From Chelonoidis abingdonii (lineage: Eukaryota; Chordata; Testudines; Testudinidae), in the NCBI RefSeq assembly GCF_003597395.2, contig NC_133774.1:40733735-40797734 (forward strand): DNA of 64,000 nucleotides, given 5' to 3'. The translations under genes were made by a program, and so were the position numbers. Under the pieces are notes generated by a model. The model was given only the letters and a program-made list of their open reading frames with translations, was not told the DNA's origin and searched no databases. This document shows positions 1 to 10,515 of the stretch, in pieces (position 1 is the stretch's first letter; every line of letters begins with the position of its first letter).

Positions 1-1685
1 TGATAGCTTGCTAATACTCAAGTATGGCTGGCAGATGAGTTCTGGCTGGTTAGATTTTTACCCAAACATGTGAATAGAAACTTAAGGCAAAACAAGAACT
101 GTCTCTCACACCTTTTATAGATTAACAAACAGTCCTTGCCCTGCTGATACCATTTTTAATTGGACTACACTGTGAGGAGCAATTAAGACTAAATGGCCAC
201 TTGCTGAGAGCTGCTGAAAGAAAAATAATACAGCTTGAGGCATTTGCATTCTCCAAATAAAGTGCATTTCCTTTACTGTGGTGCTAAAGAAAGAAGCTTA
301 ATTTTTTAATGGCTTTAGTATATTAAAAAAAATTATTCCATTCACAGTAGGAAAATTGGGTTTTTAGGGGATTTTTCTTTTCTTCTTTAAAAATAATTTT
401 ATAGTTTTCTAGAGACTCTATTGCTCATGAAATGTCCCTTATTGACAGCCTTGGAGATGGGTCTCCTGTTCTGACAAAAGGTACAACAAGCTAAACCCAC
501 AATCATTCAACAATTGTTTTACCCTTCACTCACCTCCAGGTGGCTGTTCTAAGAGTTGAGAAGAGATTTGCCCATCCATTCTATGACCTGTCAGCTAGAC
601 TGCCAAGAATGTGGTGGTCTTGTGATGTGGAATCGCAAATCAAATCCATATATCTATTTAAGGTATTTCTAAGGTCCTCATCAGCTCAGTATCTGAGCAA
701 AATGTGTGAAGGCGCGCACACACACACACACACGTCAAAGAAGTGTCCTGATCTCCTGGCAGCAGAGTCCAGAGTCTTTTCCTTTTTGGAGGGAAGTATT
801 TTTTGGGAAAAGTTTTATCAAAAAGGTTTGACTCATACTTAAGTCTGAACACCAAGAGGCTTGGGCTTTGTCTGATCTCTGATTAAAAGGACTTCTGCCA
901 CTGAACTAAACTACTATTAGATCATTAGGAACAGGATTTAGATTGGGAACTAATGGCGAGCATGTGATCAGGAAGAGCTATTGGTGTGATTTTACTGTGT
1001 TGGCTTTTGTTGTGTAAGTGATGGACCAGTGCACTAAACCATCTTCATCTTGTGTTTAGACCCCAGTTCTGGAAGTAATGAGTTGCAATACTCTGGGATA
1101 TAGGGATTACAATAAGGTCCTTATATGAGAGGAAAGGTCACAGTCACTTGGCTCACTTAAGACGGAAGAATGGATTTATTGCTGCTGTAGCAATCTATGT
1201 ATCCAGAAGTAGCAAGGACTTTAGCATGATCACAGTTCCTCACAATGCTGACAATCCATAATGCCCTTGATCCACACTGAGGTTAGATTTTGTGTGGGAA
1301 GTCACAAAACACTTTCCCCTTCCAACCAACCCCATGCCCATCTTGCCTGGATTAAATTTGAGCCAGTTGCTCCTGAATTGAGTTTGAGCCGGTTGCTCTC
1401 ATACCTTTAACAAATAGTCCTTACTTATTTCTTCCAGGTACTAGAATGTTTTGTAAGGACAGAGGCTGAATAGTTGACTGGCATTCTGTATGGGTTGCAG
1501 TGGATCTCATGGTGTTTCAGAAAGTCTCCAATTAGTCTCCTATAAATGTTGAAGAGGATGGGTGATCACATGGGACTGCTTTGCAACGGTTGCAACGTTC
1601 CCCTCTGGTTGTCAGTGCCTTGGTCTTGTGAATGAGTGTTTCCCTCTAGAGTCTTCTGAGATCTAGAGCTAACTAGCTGATTGGG
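1..1685. other. Unrecognised intergenic or intronic DNA
   Basis: No coding exon or repeat family is recognised here. The stretch is AT-rich. It holds a short CA microsatellite at about 715-733 and a local near-duplication of about 30 bases at 1350-1405, where the motif TTTGAGCC(A/G)GTTGCTC occurs twice. Open frames at 540-842 and 658-855 cross the microsatellite and resemble nothing known. Confidence 0.6.
715..733. repeat. (CA)n microsatellite
   Basis: About nine CA units follow a short GCGC stretch. This is a simple dinucleotide repeat of the kind common in vertebrate DNA. Confidence 0.9.
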
Positions 1686-1687
1686 TA

Positions 1688-1806
1688 GGGTAACCAGATA
1701 GCAAGTACGAAAAATCAGGACAGAAAGAGGGGGTAATAGGTAACTATATAAGAAAAAGCCCCGAATATTGGGACTGTCCAGATAAAATCAGGACATCTGG
1801 TCACCA
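1688..1806. mobile_element. Tc1/mariner-like MITE, 119 bp, TA flanks
   Basis: The left end reads GGGTAACCAGAT and the right end is its near reverse complement, ATCTGGTCACCA, giving terminal inverted repeats of about 12 bases. TA dinucleotides lie just outside both ends (1686-1687 and 1807-1808), the target duplication expected of Tc1/mariner transposition. The interior is palindromic in character, with CAGGACA-type motifs on both halves, and has no coding capacity. I recognise it as an abundant turtle repeat, but the superfamily rests only on the TA flanks and end structure. Confidence 0.6.
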
Positions 1807-1941
1807 TATGAGTGGATCACTGAATTGGTAAGATGGAGCACTTTGATTTCTATTTTAAGGAAATTGGGTTCTCTTCATAAGAATGGAGTGTTTTCCACAC
1901 TAAATGATCTAACTACTATCTGTAATAGAAGATAAGCTGGG

Positions 1942-3040
1942 GGGTGTGTCATAAATGGATAGGTAAGGTAAGGGTTAAGTTTCTTTTACCTGGAAAGGGT
2001 AACCAAACACCTGACCAGAGGACCAATCAGAGAACTGGATTGTTTAAAGTCAGGGGCGGGAATTTGTATACCAGGGGTCTTTGTTGTTTGCTCAGCTGTG
2101 AGTAAACAAGGTTTCCTCCTATCTCCATCTTATCTTAAAAGTTTCTTGCTAAAACTCGTGAAGTACCCAGGAACGCAGTAGTCGGCAGGATATCTTGTTG
2201 GTGTAATTTACCTGTATTGTGATTTTGTTGACTGGTTTATTATTGGGCTNNNNNNNNNNNNNNNNNNNNNNNNNNNNNNNNNNNNNNNNNNNNNNNNNNN
2301 NNNNNNNNNNNNNNNNNNNNNNNNNNNNNNNNNNNNNNNNNNNNNNNNNNNNNNNNNNNNNNNNNNNNNNNNNNNNNNNNNNNNNNNNNNNNNNNNNNNN
2401 NNNNNNNNNNNNNNNNNNNNNNNNNNNNNNNNNNNNNNNNNNNNNNNNNNNNNNNNNNNNNNNNNNNNNNNNNNNNNNNNNNNNNNNNNNNNNNNNNNNN
2501 NNNNNNNNNNNNNNNNNNNNNNNNNNNNNNNNNNNNNNNNNNNNNNNNNNNNNNNNNNNNNNNNNNNNNNNNNNNNNNNNNNNNNNNNNNNNNNNNNNNN
2601 NNNNNNNNNNNNNNNNNNNNNNNNNNNNNNNNNNNNNNNNNNNNNNNNNNNNNNNNNNNNNNNNNNNNNNNNNNNNNNNNNNNNNNNNNNNNNNNNNNNN
2701 NNNNNNNNNNNNNNNNNNNNNNNNNNNNNNNNNNNNNNNNNNNNNNNNNNNNNNNNNNNNNNNNNNNNNNNNNNNNNNNNNNNNNNNNNNNNNNNNNNNN
2801 NNNNNNNNNNNNNNNNNNNNNNNNNNNNNNNNNNNNNNNNNNNNNNNNNNNNNNNNNNNNNNNNNNNNNNNNNNNNNNNNNNNNNNNNNNNNNNNNNAAT
2901 ACCCAAGCTGGTAGTGAGCTTGGGGGAGTTTCAGGTAAGCCCCCAGACTTTTGGACGCAAAAGTCCAGGTTTGGGACAGGACCAGATTGTGGACGCTAAA
3001 GTTCAGGTCTGGGACTGGGAGGCTGAATTACCACAGGGTG
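1942..3040 (+). mobile_element. LTR (solo LTR or gap-masked provirus) with 5-bp target duplication
   Basis: The sequence begins TGTCATAAA at 1947 and ends ATTACCACA at 3035, the TG...CA ends of an LTR. The five bases before it (GGGTG, 1942-1946) are repeated exactly after it (3036-3040), which is a typical LTR-element target duplication. The middle is an assembly gap (2250-2897), so it could be one long solo LTR or could hide an internal region collapsed by the assembler. Near the right end is an imperfect tandem unit starting GGACGC(A/T)AAAGT, at about 2953 and 2991. The left part resembles a common turtle LTR family. Gypsy or retrovirus-like origin cannot be decided from what is visible. 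Confidence 0.65.
2250..2897. other. Assembly gap (648 N)
   Basis: A run of 648 undetermined bases lies inside the LTR. Its true length is unknown. The frames reported as open through it are artefacts of the N run. Confidence 0.99.
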
Positions 3041-4524
3041 TCCAACTGTCTTCATGAGAAGCCCATAATTATAATGATGGCAAAATGCCTTGGATTACTG
3101 TGTTGTGCGTATTTTCTATGTGGATGTCAAAGTCTTCAGGTCTATGAATCATGAGGACTTCACTACTAGGTATGATGCTAGACGTTCTAGAAAGTCAGCC
3201 AATGGTGGTTCTTAAAGATTATTACAGCAATTAGCTTTGGCTGCCTTCATTCCATATGCTGGCATCAGTACAACAGACTTTAAAGAAGTCCTTGTGTTTC
3301 ATGTTTTGTCCAGTTTTTAATGACCCAAACAATAGAGTTAATTGCAAAATTATTTCACAGTCTAATAGATCTCACCATTACAAATTTTTTACTGATATTC
3401 AGCCTAAATTTCCTTTGTTTAAAAACCATTTGGAAACTTGTAATATTTAAGTTTGCTGTTATTATCTGCATGTGCATTTATTTCCTTTTCTACTCCCTCT
3501 ATCCCTCTCCCACCCCATAGAGAGAAAAATGTGAACACCTTTTCCCACAAATATATTCACTCTCAGCATCATTAGCATCATTTCATCTCAAGATATCATC
3601 CATCTAGTGACTCAACCTGATGAGATGACATTGGAGGACATTATTATTTCATGTTTCTATTCCAAAAAAGAGATCTCTCTTCAACCTAACTACTACCTGA
3701 CAAAAATAATGTTGAACACCCGCAAGAGATAAAACAACCTGAATCCAATTTCTTTTCACTGATCCTAAGGGCTGCATTCTCCTGCCACTTATATTGCTCA
3801 TAAGTCAGACATTTGCACAATTTAAATAGGAGGCAAGTTGTTCAGTTCTGTCATGCAGGCAGCATAAAATTGTGTTCTGTCCTTCTACAGATGTTGTGCA
3901 CCTTGAAGAGCTCAGCAGTTAACTGAGGGAGGTTCTGCAACTCCCATGAAAAACGCAAAGTATAAATGGGTATAAATGGGCAAACTAATCTAGTTAAGTG
4001 TATGTTTCTCCTCAAATACACAAACAACATGACCAAGTTATGATAAAATAAAAGTAAAGCTGCCTTTAATGGTAAATGACACTCACCTCAGTCATGAGAT
4101 TATAAAATGGACTCAAATATTCTACTGATCTGACTCACTGATTGGCTGTGCCTCATTGGCACAATTCCTTGATTGTCACAGAACTTCTCCCTAAATAAAC
4201 AACAGATTCTGTCTACACGAATCACACAGTACATGTGTAGAGTGTTGCACTGACTGTCAAAGCACATAGCACAAAGTGATGAGTAGAACAGGGAGTGCTG
4301 GGCAAGGTACCTGCTTAATGAGTGCCCTGCTGTTCAGCCAACATGTTGTTCTTGAGGCAACATGGTGGCCAAAGACAGGAACAAACAGGTAACGAAGCAC
4401 TTCATAGCATGCTGAGGATTAAGTTCGGGTTGACTCAGATATGTTCACTCTCAGACCATACACCCTACACAGTTTTTCCCCTGTGCACTCAAGAGAAAGG
4501 AAGCAAGCACCTAAGTGAGACTTG
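3041..4524. other. Unrecognised DNA
   Basis: No exon, RNA gene or clear repeat was recognised. Open frames reach at most 97 codons (4322-4615), and that one runs into the neighbouring Penelope-like end, so it is not credible as a gene. Confidence 0.5.
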
Positions 4525-4980
4525 TTTCAAAGTAGCAGCCGTGTTAGTCTGTATCCGCAAAAAGAACAGGAGTACTTGTGGCACCTTAGAGACTAACAAA
4601 TTTATTTCAGCATGAGCTTTCGTGAGCTACAGCTCACTTCTTCGGATGCATAGAATGGAACACACAGACAGGAGATATTTATACATACAGAGAACATGAA
4701 AAGGTGGAAGTATGCATACCAACAGGAAGAGTCTAATCAATTGAGATGAGCTATCATCAGCAGGAGAAAAAAAACTTTTAAATTGATAATTAAGATGATC
4801 CATAGAAAGTGTGAGGAGAACTTATAGGGAAATAGATTCAATTAGTGTAATGACCCAACCATTCCCAGTCTCTGTTTAGGCCTGAGTTAATTGTATCTAA
4901 TTTGCATATCAATTCAAGTTCAGCAGTTTCTCTTTGGAGTCTGCTTTTGAAGTTTTTTGTTGCAAAATTGAGATTGAGAC
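4525..4980 (-). mobile_element. Penelope-like element (PLE) 3' part, antisense
   Basis: Read on the minus strand, the terminal segment contains the block GTTAGTCTCTAAGGTGCC and ends near GCAGCCGTGTTAG-type sequence (plus strand 4530-4560). Related terminal sequence occurs at 37690-37760 in this window. The inner part (about 4915-4980, plus-strand motif TTCAGCAGTTTCTCTTTG) matches 36908-36940, which lies next to a frame encoding a GIY-YIG-like endonuclease, so the two copies belong to one family. A hairpin flanked by GAAA lies at 4618-4645 on the minus strand (see findings). The copy is short, lacks the reverse transcriptase and is non-autonomous. Confidence 0.6.
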
Positions 4981-5609
4981 TTCTTACCAGTCAGTGGAGA
5001 GGAAAATGCCTGGGGTTACATTCACAAACAGACTTAGGCGCATACCTCCCAATATCTGAAGTGGTTAAAGTGGTGCAAGTGCTGCCTTCAGAAGTCCTGG
5101 GGGATAGGTGCCTGGAGGATGGAAAGGGTTCACAAAATGAGCCCACTCCACATTCATTCTGCAGTAGTGACTCCTGCAGCTCTTGTCTCGTGGAGCTGGC
5201 TGAGATCAGCTCAGAAGGAGACAGTGGGGCAGACAGGCCAAATTTTGTTGGTGTTGTGACCTAGTGCAAGGGTTGCAATGCCATTCACTCAGATTTGACC
5301 CATATGACCCTTCGTAGCTGGAGACATCCAGGCAAATGAGCCAAACCTGAATTGTGCTGCAATCCCATGCACCAGAGTCAAGTTGCAGTGCTTGCAGCAG
5401 GGAGCCCAGTCAAGCCTATTGCACAGGAGTTGTTTCAGCTGGGAGTGGGGCTATACGGGGAGACTTTGGCAAACCAGTAAAGTACCTGAAATCACTATGG
5501 CTTATTGTTAAAGGCAGCCTAGTCAGCAAGCTATAAATTGGACATTCAGAAGTCTCCATTTGACCAAGGTGGGGGGGAGGGGAGTTTTGGGTGCCACAGA
5601 AAGGGCAGC
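4981..5609. other. Unrecognised DNA
   Basis: No recognised gene or repeat. Frames of 60-120 codons occur at 4902-5536 but have no recognisable domain, and the longest begins inside the Penelope-like fragment. Confidence 0.5.
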
Positions 5610-6190
5610 TTGATAAGAATTGTGTTGAAGTTGCTGATACATGCATTTTAGAAGAACAGGATGTACCCTAGGGATGTCTATTGGGGCCTCAAGGCTGTAA
5701 ACTCTGGAAAAATCCGCACCTGGTTAATCAATAATCAGAAGGAGCCTCTTGCTTGCCTATTGGAACTGCTTGCTTAACAAGTTTTCTTTAAGGGACATGT
5801 CATTCTATTACTAATGTATAAAAATGGGGGAAAAGCATGAGATAGTTGGACTTGTTTGGGGACTCTTTTTGGACTCTCCCTCTGGATACATCTTGCAGTC
5901 ACCACCAGCAGATGGAAGATTTGGTCCCTGGAAGCCTGCTGCTGTTTCACTCGAAAGCCACACTCAGCTTTAGTAATTATCAAGGGTTGGGGGTGTTTTA
6001 CTAATCTATTGCGGATGTATATAAGTGCTTGAGACTAACTAAAGTGTAGTTTTAAGTGAAAGCACTCTTCTATTGTCTTGTTTGTGCCAGCCATCTATCA
6101 GTCGGACGGCCCTGTCTCCCTTGATTTATTTCCTGACACCACCTCACACAGAATAAAAGTTACCAAGAGCTTTGGGTTGAAAGAACCCCG
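5610..6190 (+). mobile_element. Probable solo LTR with TATA box and poly(A) signal
   Basis: A TATA-like box TATAAAAAT lies at 5817-5825 and an AATAAA signal at 6152-6157, about 335 bases apart, the usual U3-R arrangement of an LTR. The stretch between them (GGACTCTTTTTGGACTCTCC and following) resembles a turtle endogenous-retrovirus LTR family I know by pattern. I could not fix the exact ends or a target duplication, so the boundaries are approximate. No gag, pol or env sequence is attached. Confidence 0.4.
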
Positions 6191-6670
6191 GGTAACAGGG
6201 CACTGGGCATCAAAACAAGACAGTCCTGCAAAACCTGGAACTGTTGGTAGATCTGCTTAGGCACCTAACTCCCAGAATCAGGCCCCACCAGAATTTACAA
6301 ACCGCCACTCAGCTGCCCCCAAATGCTGTAGGCACCTAAACTCGCTCAGTACCTAAAATTTTGCAGTAAAAGTTCCCTATATGTCTGAGTTTCTGCCTCT
6401 GAACACACACACTGCAGCCCCACCACCACGCATCCAGACGCCTAAGCCTCAGAGCAAATCACAAAGCAGGGGAAGATAGGTGTTCTTCCCCCTAACTGCA
6501 GAGCCCAATCCAGTAAATCAGCTCAGAGTTTACCTACTGATTGGAGCCCTAGAGGCAAACTCACACAAAACAGCAGGGAGAGGAGGCAGATTACCTCTCA
6601 GGAGGTGGTCAATAGTCAGGCTACAAAGTCATTCTCAGGCTTGTGCTCTCTCTCTCTCTCCTGACCAATG
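6191..6670. repeat. Unclassified interspersed repeat
   Basis: The stretch carries the recurring phrase AGGCACCTAA(A/C)TC (about 6259 and 6333), which I associate with a dispersed turtle repeat. It ends in a short TC run at about 6646-6661. No coding capacity and no clear termini were seen. Confidence 0.3.
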
Positions 6671-6673
6671 AGT

Positions 6674-9018
6674 TCTTAAAAACCTCCAATGAAGGGAATT
6701 TCACAACCTCTCTTAGAAGCTATTCCAGTACTTAACTATCCTTATAAATAGAAAGTTAATCCCCATTTTTCCTAATATCTAACCTAAATCTCCCTTGCTG
6801 CAGATTAAGCCCATTACTTCTTTTCCCACCTTAAGTGGAGATGGAGAACAATTGATCACCACCCTCTTTATAACAGCCCTTAACATATTTGAAGACTGTT
6901 GTCAGGACTCCCTCAGTCTTTTTTTCACAAAATTAAATGTGGCCAGGTTTTTTTTAGCTTTTTCCCATAGGTCAGGTTTTCTAAATCTATTACCATTTTT
7001 GTTGCTCTCCTCTGCTCTCTCCTCAATTTGTTCACATCTTTCCTAAAGTGTGGTGCCCAGAACTGGACACATTACTCCAGGTAAGGCCTCACCAGTGCTG
7101 AGAGAAATGGAACAATTACCTCCCATGTCTTACATACAACAGTCCTCTTAATACACCCCAGAATGATATTAGCCGTTTTTTGCAAATGAATCACATTTTT
7201 GGCTCATATTCAATGTGTGATCCACTTTAACACCCCATATCCTTTTCTTCAGTACTTCCTAGCCAGTTATTCCCCGTTTTAATTGTGCATTTGATTTTTC
7301 CTTTCTAAATATAGTACTTTGCACTTGTCTTTATTGAATTTCAGACCGATTCTCCAATTTATCAAGGTAATTTTGAATCCTAATCTTGTCCTCCAAATTG
7401 CATACCCCCCATATCTAGATATCATCTGCAAATCTTATAAGCATATTCTCCATTTCATTATTCAAGTCATTAAAGAAAATGCTGAATAGTGGCAGATCCC
7501 TGCAGGACCCCACTAGATACATCCTTCCACTTTGACAGTGTAACAGGTTGTGCTGAGTCAGAAGCTGACTCAGCACACTCTGTCACTCAAATCCCCACCA
7601 ATATACATCAATTGTGACCTAACTGAAAGATCAATTAACTGAGTAGAACTAAGGCTGAAGGGTTAATTTGAAGGGAAAGCAACCCCAGCAGCTGGGAGCA
7701 TAAAAATTGAGAGGAAGGAAGCACTGAGAGCCTAAAGGAAGGCAGAGATAGGCAGGCTTGGCTGCTGCTATTTCTGGTCCCTTCTTCAGAACCAAGGGGT
7801 GGAGCTGGCTGCAGGACTGGAAATGATATATAGCACTACAGGTGGTGACCTGCTTGAACACCCCAATAAAACATGGTGGTGGTGAAGGAGATCTGAAGTG
7901 ATGTGGTCTGTGACTAAGACCTGAAAGGACTCTCTGAAAACTACCCCATGACAGACAATAAGCTATTGGTAACTACTCTTTAATATGATTTTCCAACCAG
8001 CTGTACAACTACTTTTAGTAACTTCACTTAGATCACAGTTCCATAATTTGCTTATGAGAATGTCATGTGGGACTATCAAAAGTTTTACTGAAATCAAGAT
8101 AAATTGCCTCTACTGCTTCCTCCAATCCCTGGGCCAGTAACCCTGTCAAAAAAGGAAATTAGGTTGGTTTGAAATTAGTTGTTTTTGACAAATCCATGCT
8201 GGTTATTCCTTAACCGTCTTCCCTTCTAAGTACTTATGAATTGGTTGTCTAATAATTTGTTCCAATATCTTTCTGGGTACTAACATTAAGCTGATTGGTC
8301 TGTGGTTCCCTGAGTCTTCTTCATTCCCTTTTTTAAGGATAGGTACTGTATTTGCCCTTTTCTAATCCTGTGGAACGTCACACTTCCTCCATGAGTTCTC
8401 AAAAATAATTGCTAATGGTTCTAAGATTGCTTCCGCTGGTTCCTTAAGTACCCTACAGTGAATTATATCTGATCCTGCAAACTTGAATACATCTAAATTG
8501 TTCCTTAACCTGTTCTTTCTTCACTCTGGTTTGTGTTCCTTCCCCCTTATTGTTAAAATTAATTGTTAAGTATCTGGTCAAAATTAACTTTTTTTAGTGA
8601 AGTGTCAAGCAAAATAGGGATTAAACACCTCAGCCTTCTTGGTGTCAGCCATTATTAGCTCTCCTTCCTCGTTAAGTAGTGGGCCTACGCTTTGCTTTCT
8701 CTTGCTCCTAGTGCATTTGTAGAACCTCTGTTTGTCTCTTGCTAGGTTAAACTCATTTTGTCCCTTTACCTTTCTAATATACATCCCTAAATGCTTGTGC
8801 TATTTTTCTGTACTCATCATCAGCTGTTTTCATTGTTTCCACTTTTTGTAGATTTTTTTTTCATTCTCAAGTCATTAAAGAGCTTCAGATGCATCTGTCT
8901 TTGATCTCTTATTATTCTTTTCTTTTGTATTGCGATAGTTTGCTGTTGTGCCTTTAATATTGTCTTTTTGAGAAACTGCTAGCTCTCCTTTCTTCTTAGA
9001 TGAGGAATTCCAAATTTT
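6674..9018 (-). mobile_element. CR1 LINE copy A, antisense, split by a solo LTR
   Basis: The minus strand corresponds to CR1 ORF2 from the region just before the reverse transcriptase (about 9018) through the reverse transcriptase to the 3' UTR (about 6674). Landmark plus-strand phrases match the younger CR1 copy at 29-31 kb in the same order: CCCAGAACTGGACAC with ATTACTCCAG near 7057-7080, and AAATCCATGCTGG at about 8190. The copy is much more diverged than the others, with many stops and small indels and no frame above 100 codons, so it is old. It is interrupted at 7539-7948 by an LTR. It lacks both the CR1 5' region and the terminal 3' octamers. Confidence 0.85.
7533..7954 (+). mobile_element. 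Solo LTR, 410 bp, with 6-bp target duplication
   Basis: The insert starts TGTAACAGG at 7539 and ends CTACCCCA at 7948. TGACAG flanks it on both sides (7533-7538 and 7949-7954). Removing it restores a continuous CR1 phrase (TTTGACAGACAATAAGC). An AATAAA signal is present at about 7865. A six-base duplication is the size made by betaretrovirus-like (class II) and some other integrases. No internal genes remain, which fits recombination between two LTRs. Confidence 0.8.
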
Positions 9019-9063
9019 CATGGAAAGGTGAAAGGCTAGCTTATCCTGGCTTAGTTAGTAACT

Positions 9064-10515
9064 AGGGCTGTCAAGTAATTAAAAAAAAATCATGATTAAA
9101 AAAATTAATTGTGATTAATTGCATGATTAATCGCACTTTTAAACAATGATAGAATGCCATATATTTAAATATTTTTGGATGTTTTCTACATTTTCAAATA
9201 TATTTATTTCAATTACAACACAGAATACCGAGTGTACAGTCCTCACTTTATATTTATTTTTGATTACAAGTATTTGCACTGTAAAAGAACAAAAGCAATA
9301 GTATTTTTCAATTCACCTAATACAAGTACTGTAGTGCAATCTCTTTGTCATGAAAGTTAAACTCATAAATATAGAATTATGTACAAAATAAACTGCATTC
9401 AAAAATAAAGCAATGTAAAATTTTAGAGCCTGCAAGTCCATTCAGTCCTACTTCTTGTTCAGTCAGTTGCTCAGATGAACAACTTTGTTTACATTTGAAG
9501 GAGATAATGCTGCTGGCTTGTTTACAATGTCACCTGAAAATGAGAACAGGCGTTCTCATGGCACTGTTGTAGCCGGCATCACAAGACATTTACATGCCAG
9601 ATGTGCTAAAGATTCATATGTCCCTTCATGCTTTAATCAAAATTCCAGGGGACATGTGTCCATGCTGATGACAGTTTCTGCTTGATAACAATCCAAAGCA
9701 GTGTGGACTGATGCATGTTCATTTTCATTATCTGAGTCAGATGCCACTAGCAGAAGGCTGATTTTCTTTTTTGGTGGTTTGAGTTCTGTAGTTTCTGCAT
9801 CGGAGCATTGCTCTTTGAAGACTTCTGAAAGCTGCTCCACACCCATCCCTCTCAGATATTGGAAGGCACTTCAGATTCTTAAACCTTGAGTCAAGTGCTG
9901 TAGCTATCCTTAGAAATCTTACATTGGCACTTTCCTTGCATTTTGTGAAATCTGCCGTGAAAGTGTTCTTAAAATGAACATGTACTGGGTCATCATCCAA
10001 GACTGCTATAACATGACATATATGGCAGAATGTGGGTAAAAGAGAGTGGGGGACAAGCATATCTGGCACGTGAATACCTTGCAATGTCAGCTACAAAAGT
10101 GCCATGCACATACGTGTTCTCACTTTCTGGTGACATTGTAAATAAGAATAGGGCAGCAGTATCTCCTGTAAACGTAAAAAAAACTTCTTTATCTTAACGA
10201 TTGGCTGAACAAGAAGTAGGACTGAGTGAACTTATAGGCTCTTAAGTTTTACATTGTTTTGTTTTTGAGTTCAGTTATGTAACAAAAAAATCTACATTTG
10301 TAAATTGCACTTTCACGACAAAGAGATTGCACTAAAGTACTAATATGAGATGCATTGAAAACTACTATTTCTTTTATCATTTTTACAGTGCAAATATTTA
10401 TAATAAAAAATAATATACACTTTGATTTCAGTTACAACACTGAATACAAATGTATGAAAATGTAGAAAAACATCTAAAATATTTAATAAATTTCAATTGG
10501 TATTCTATTGTTTAA
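9064..10515 (-). mobile_element. hAT fold-back element with ~460-bp inverted arms
   Basis: The left arm (about 9139-9604) is the reverse complement of the right arm (about 10056-10515). Matching blocks include GAACAAGAAGTAGGACTGA on the right and its complement on the left, and CAAAGAGATTGCACTA on the right and its complement on the left. Both arms hold the 3' end and 3' flank of a hAT transposase in opposite senses. The spacer holds further transposase sequence on the minus strand. The left terminus AGGGCTGTCAAG matches hAT-type ends; the corresponding right terminus is missing, so no target duplication could be confirmed. The arms share high but imperfect identity. Confidence 0.75.
9490..10084 (-). 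pseudogene. hAT transposase C-terminal remnant
   Basis: On the minus strand the first frame (10084-9737) includes VRFLRIATALDSRFKNLKCL, a hAT/ZBED-type catalytic-core phrase. A frameshift then moves the reading to a second frame (9846-9637) with PPKKKISLLLVASDSD and the phrase HTALDCYQAE. Further downstream the conserved dimerisation motif reads MPATTVP-stop-ERLFSFSG: the Cys usually found before ERLFS has become TGA. The intact family would cut and paste hAT elements by DDE chemistry, with the C-terminal part dimerising the enzyme. This copy has a frameshift and at least one stop and cannot work. It overlaps the left inverted arm, and a second copy of its 3' end lies inverted in the right arm. 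Confidence 0.75.

Noticed and set aside
2208..2914. Open frames of 231-232 codons on both strands
   Set aside because: They consist almost entirely of undetermined residues from the assembly gap.
4322..4615. 97-codon plus-strand frame
   Set aside because: Its second half lies within the Penelope-like terminus, and the first half shows no conserved motif.
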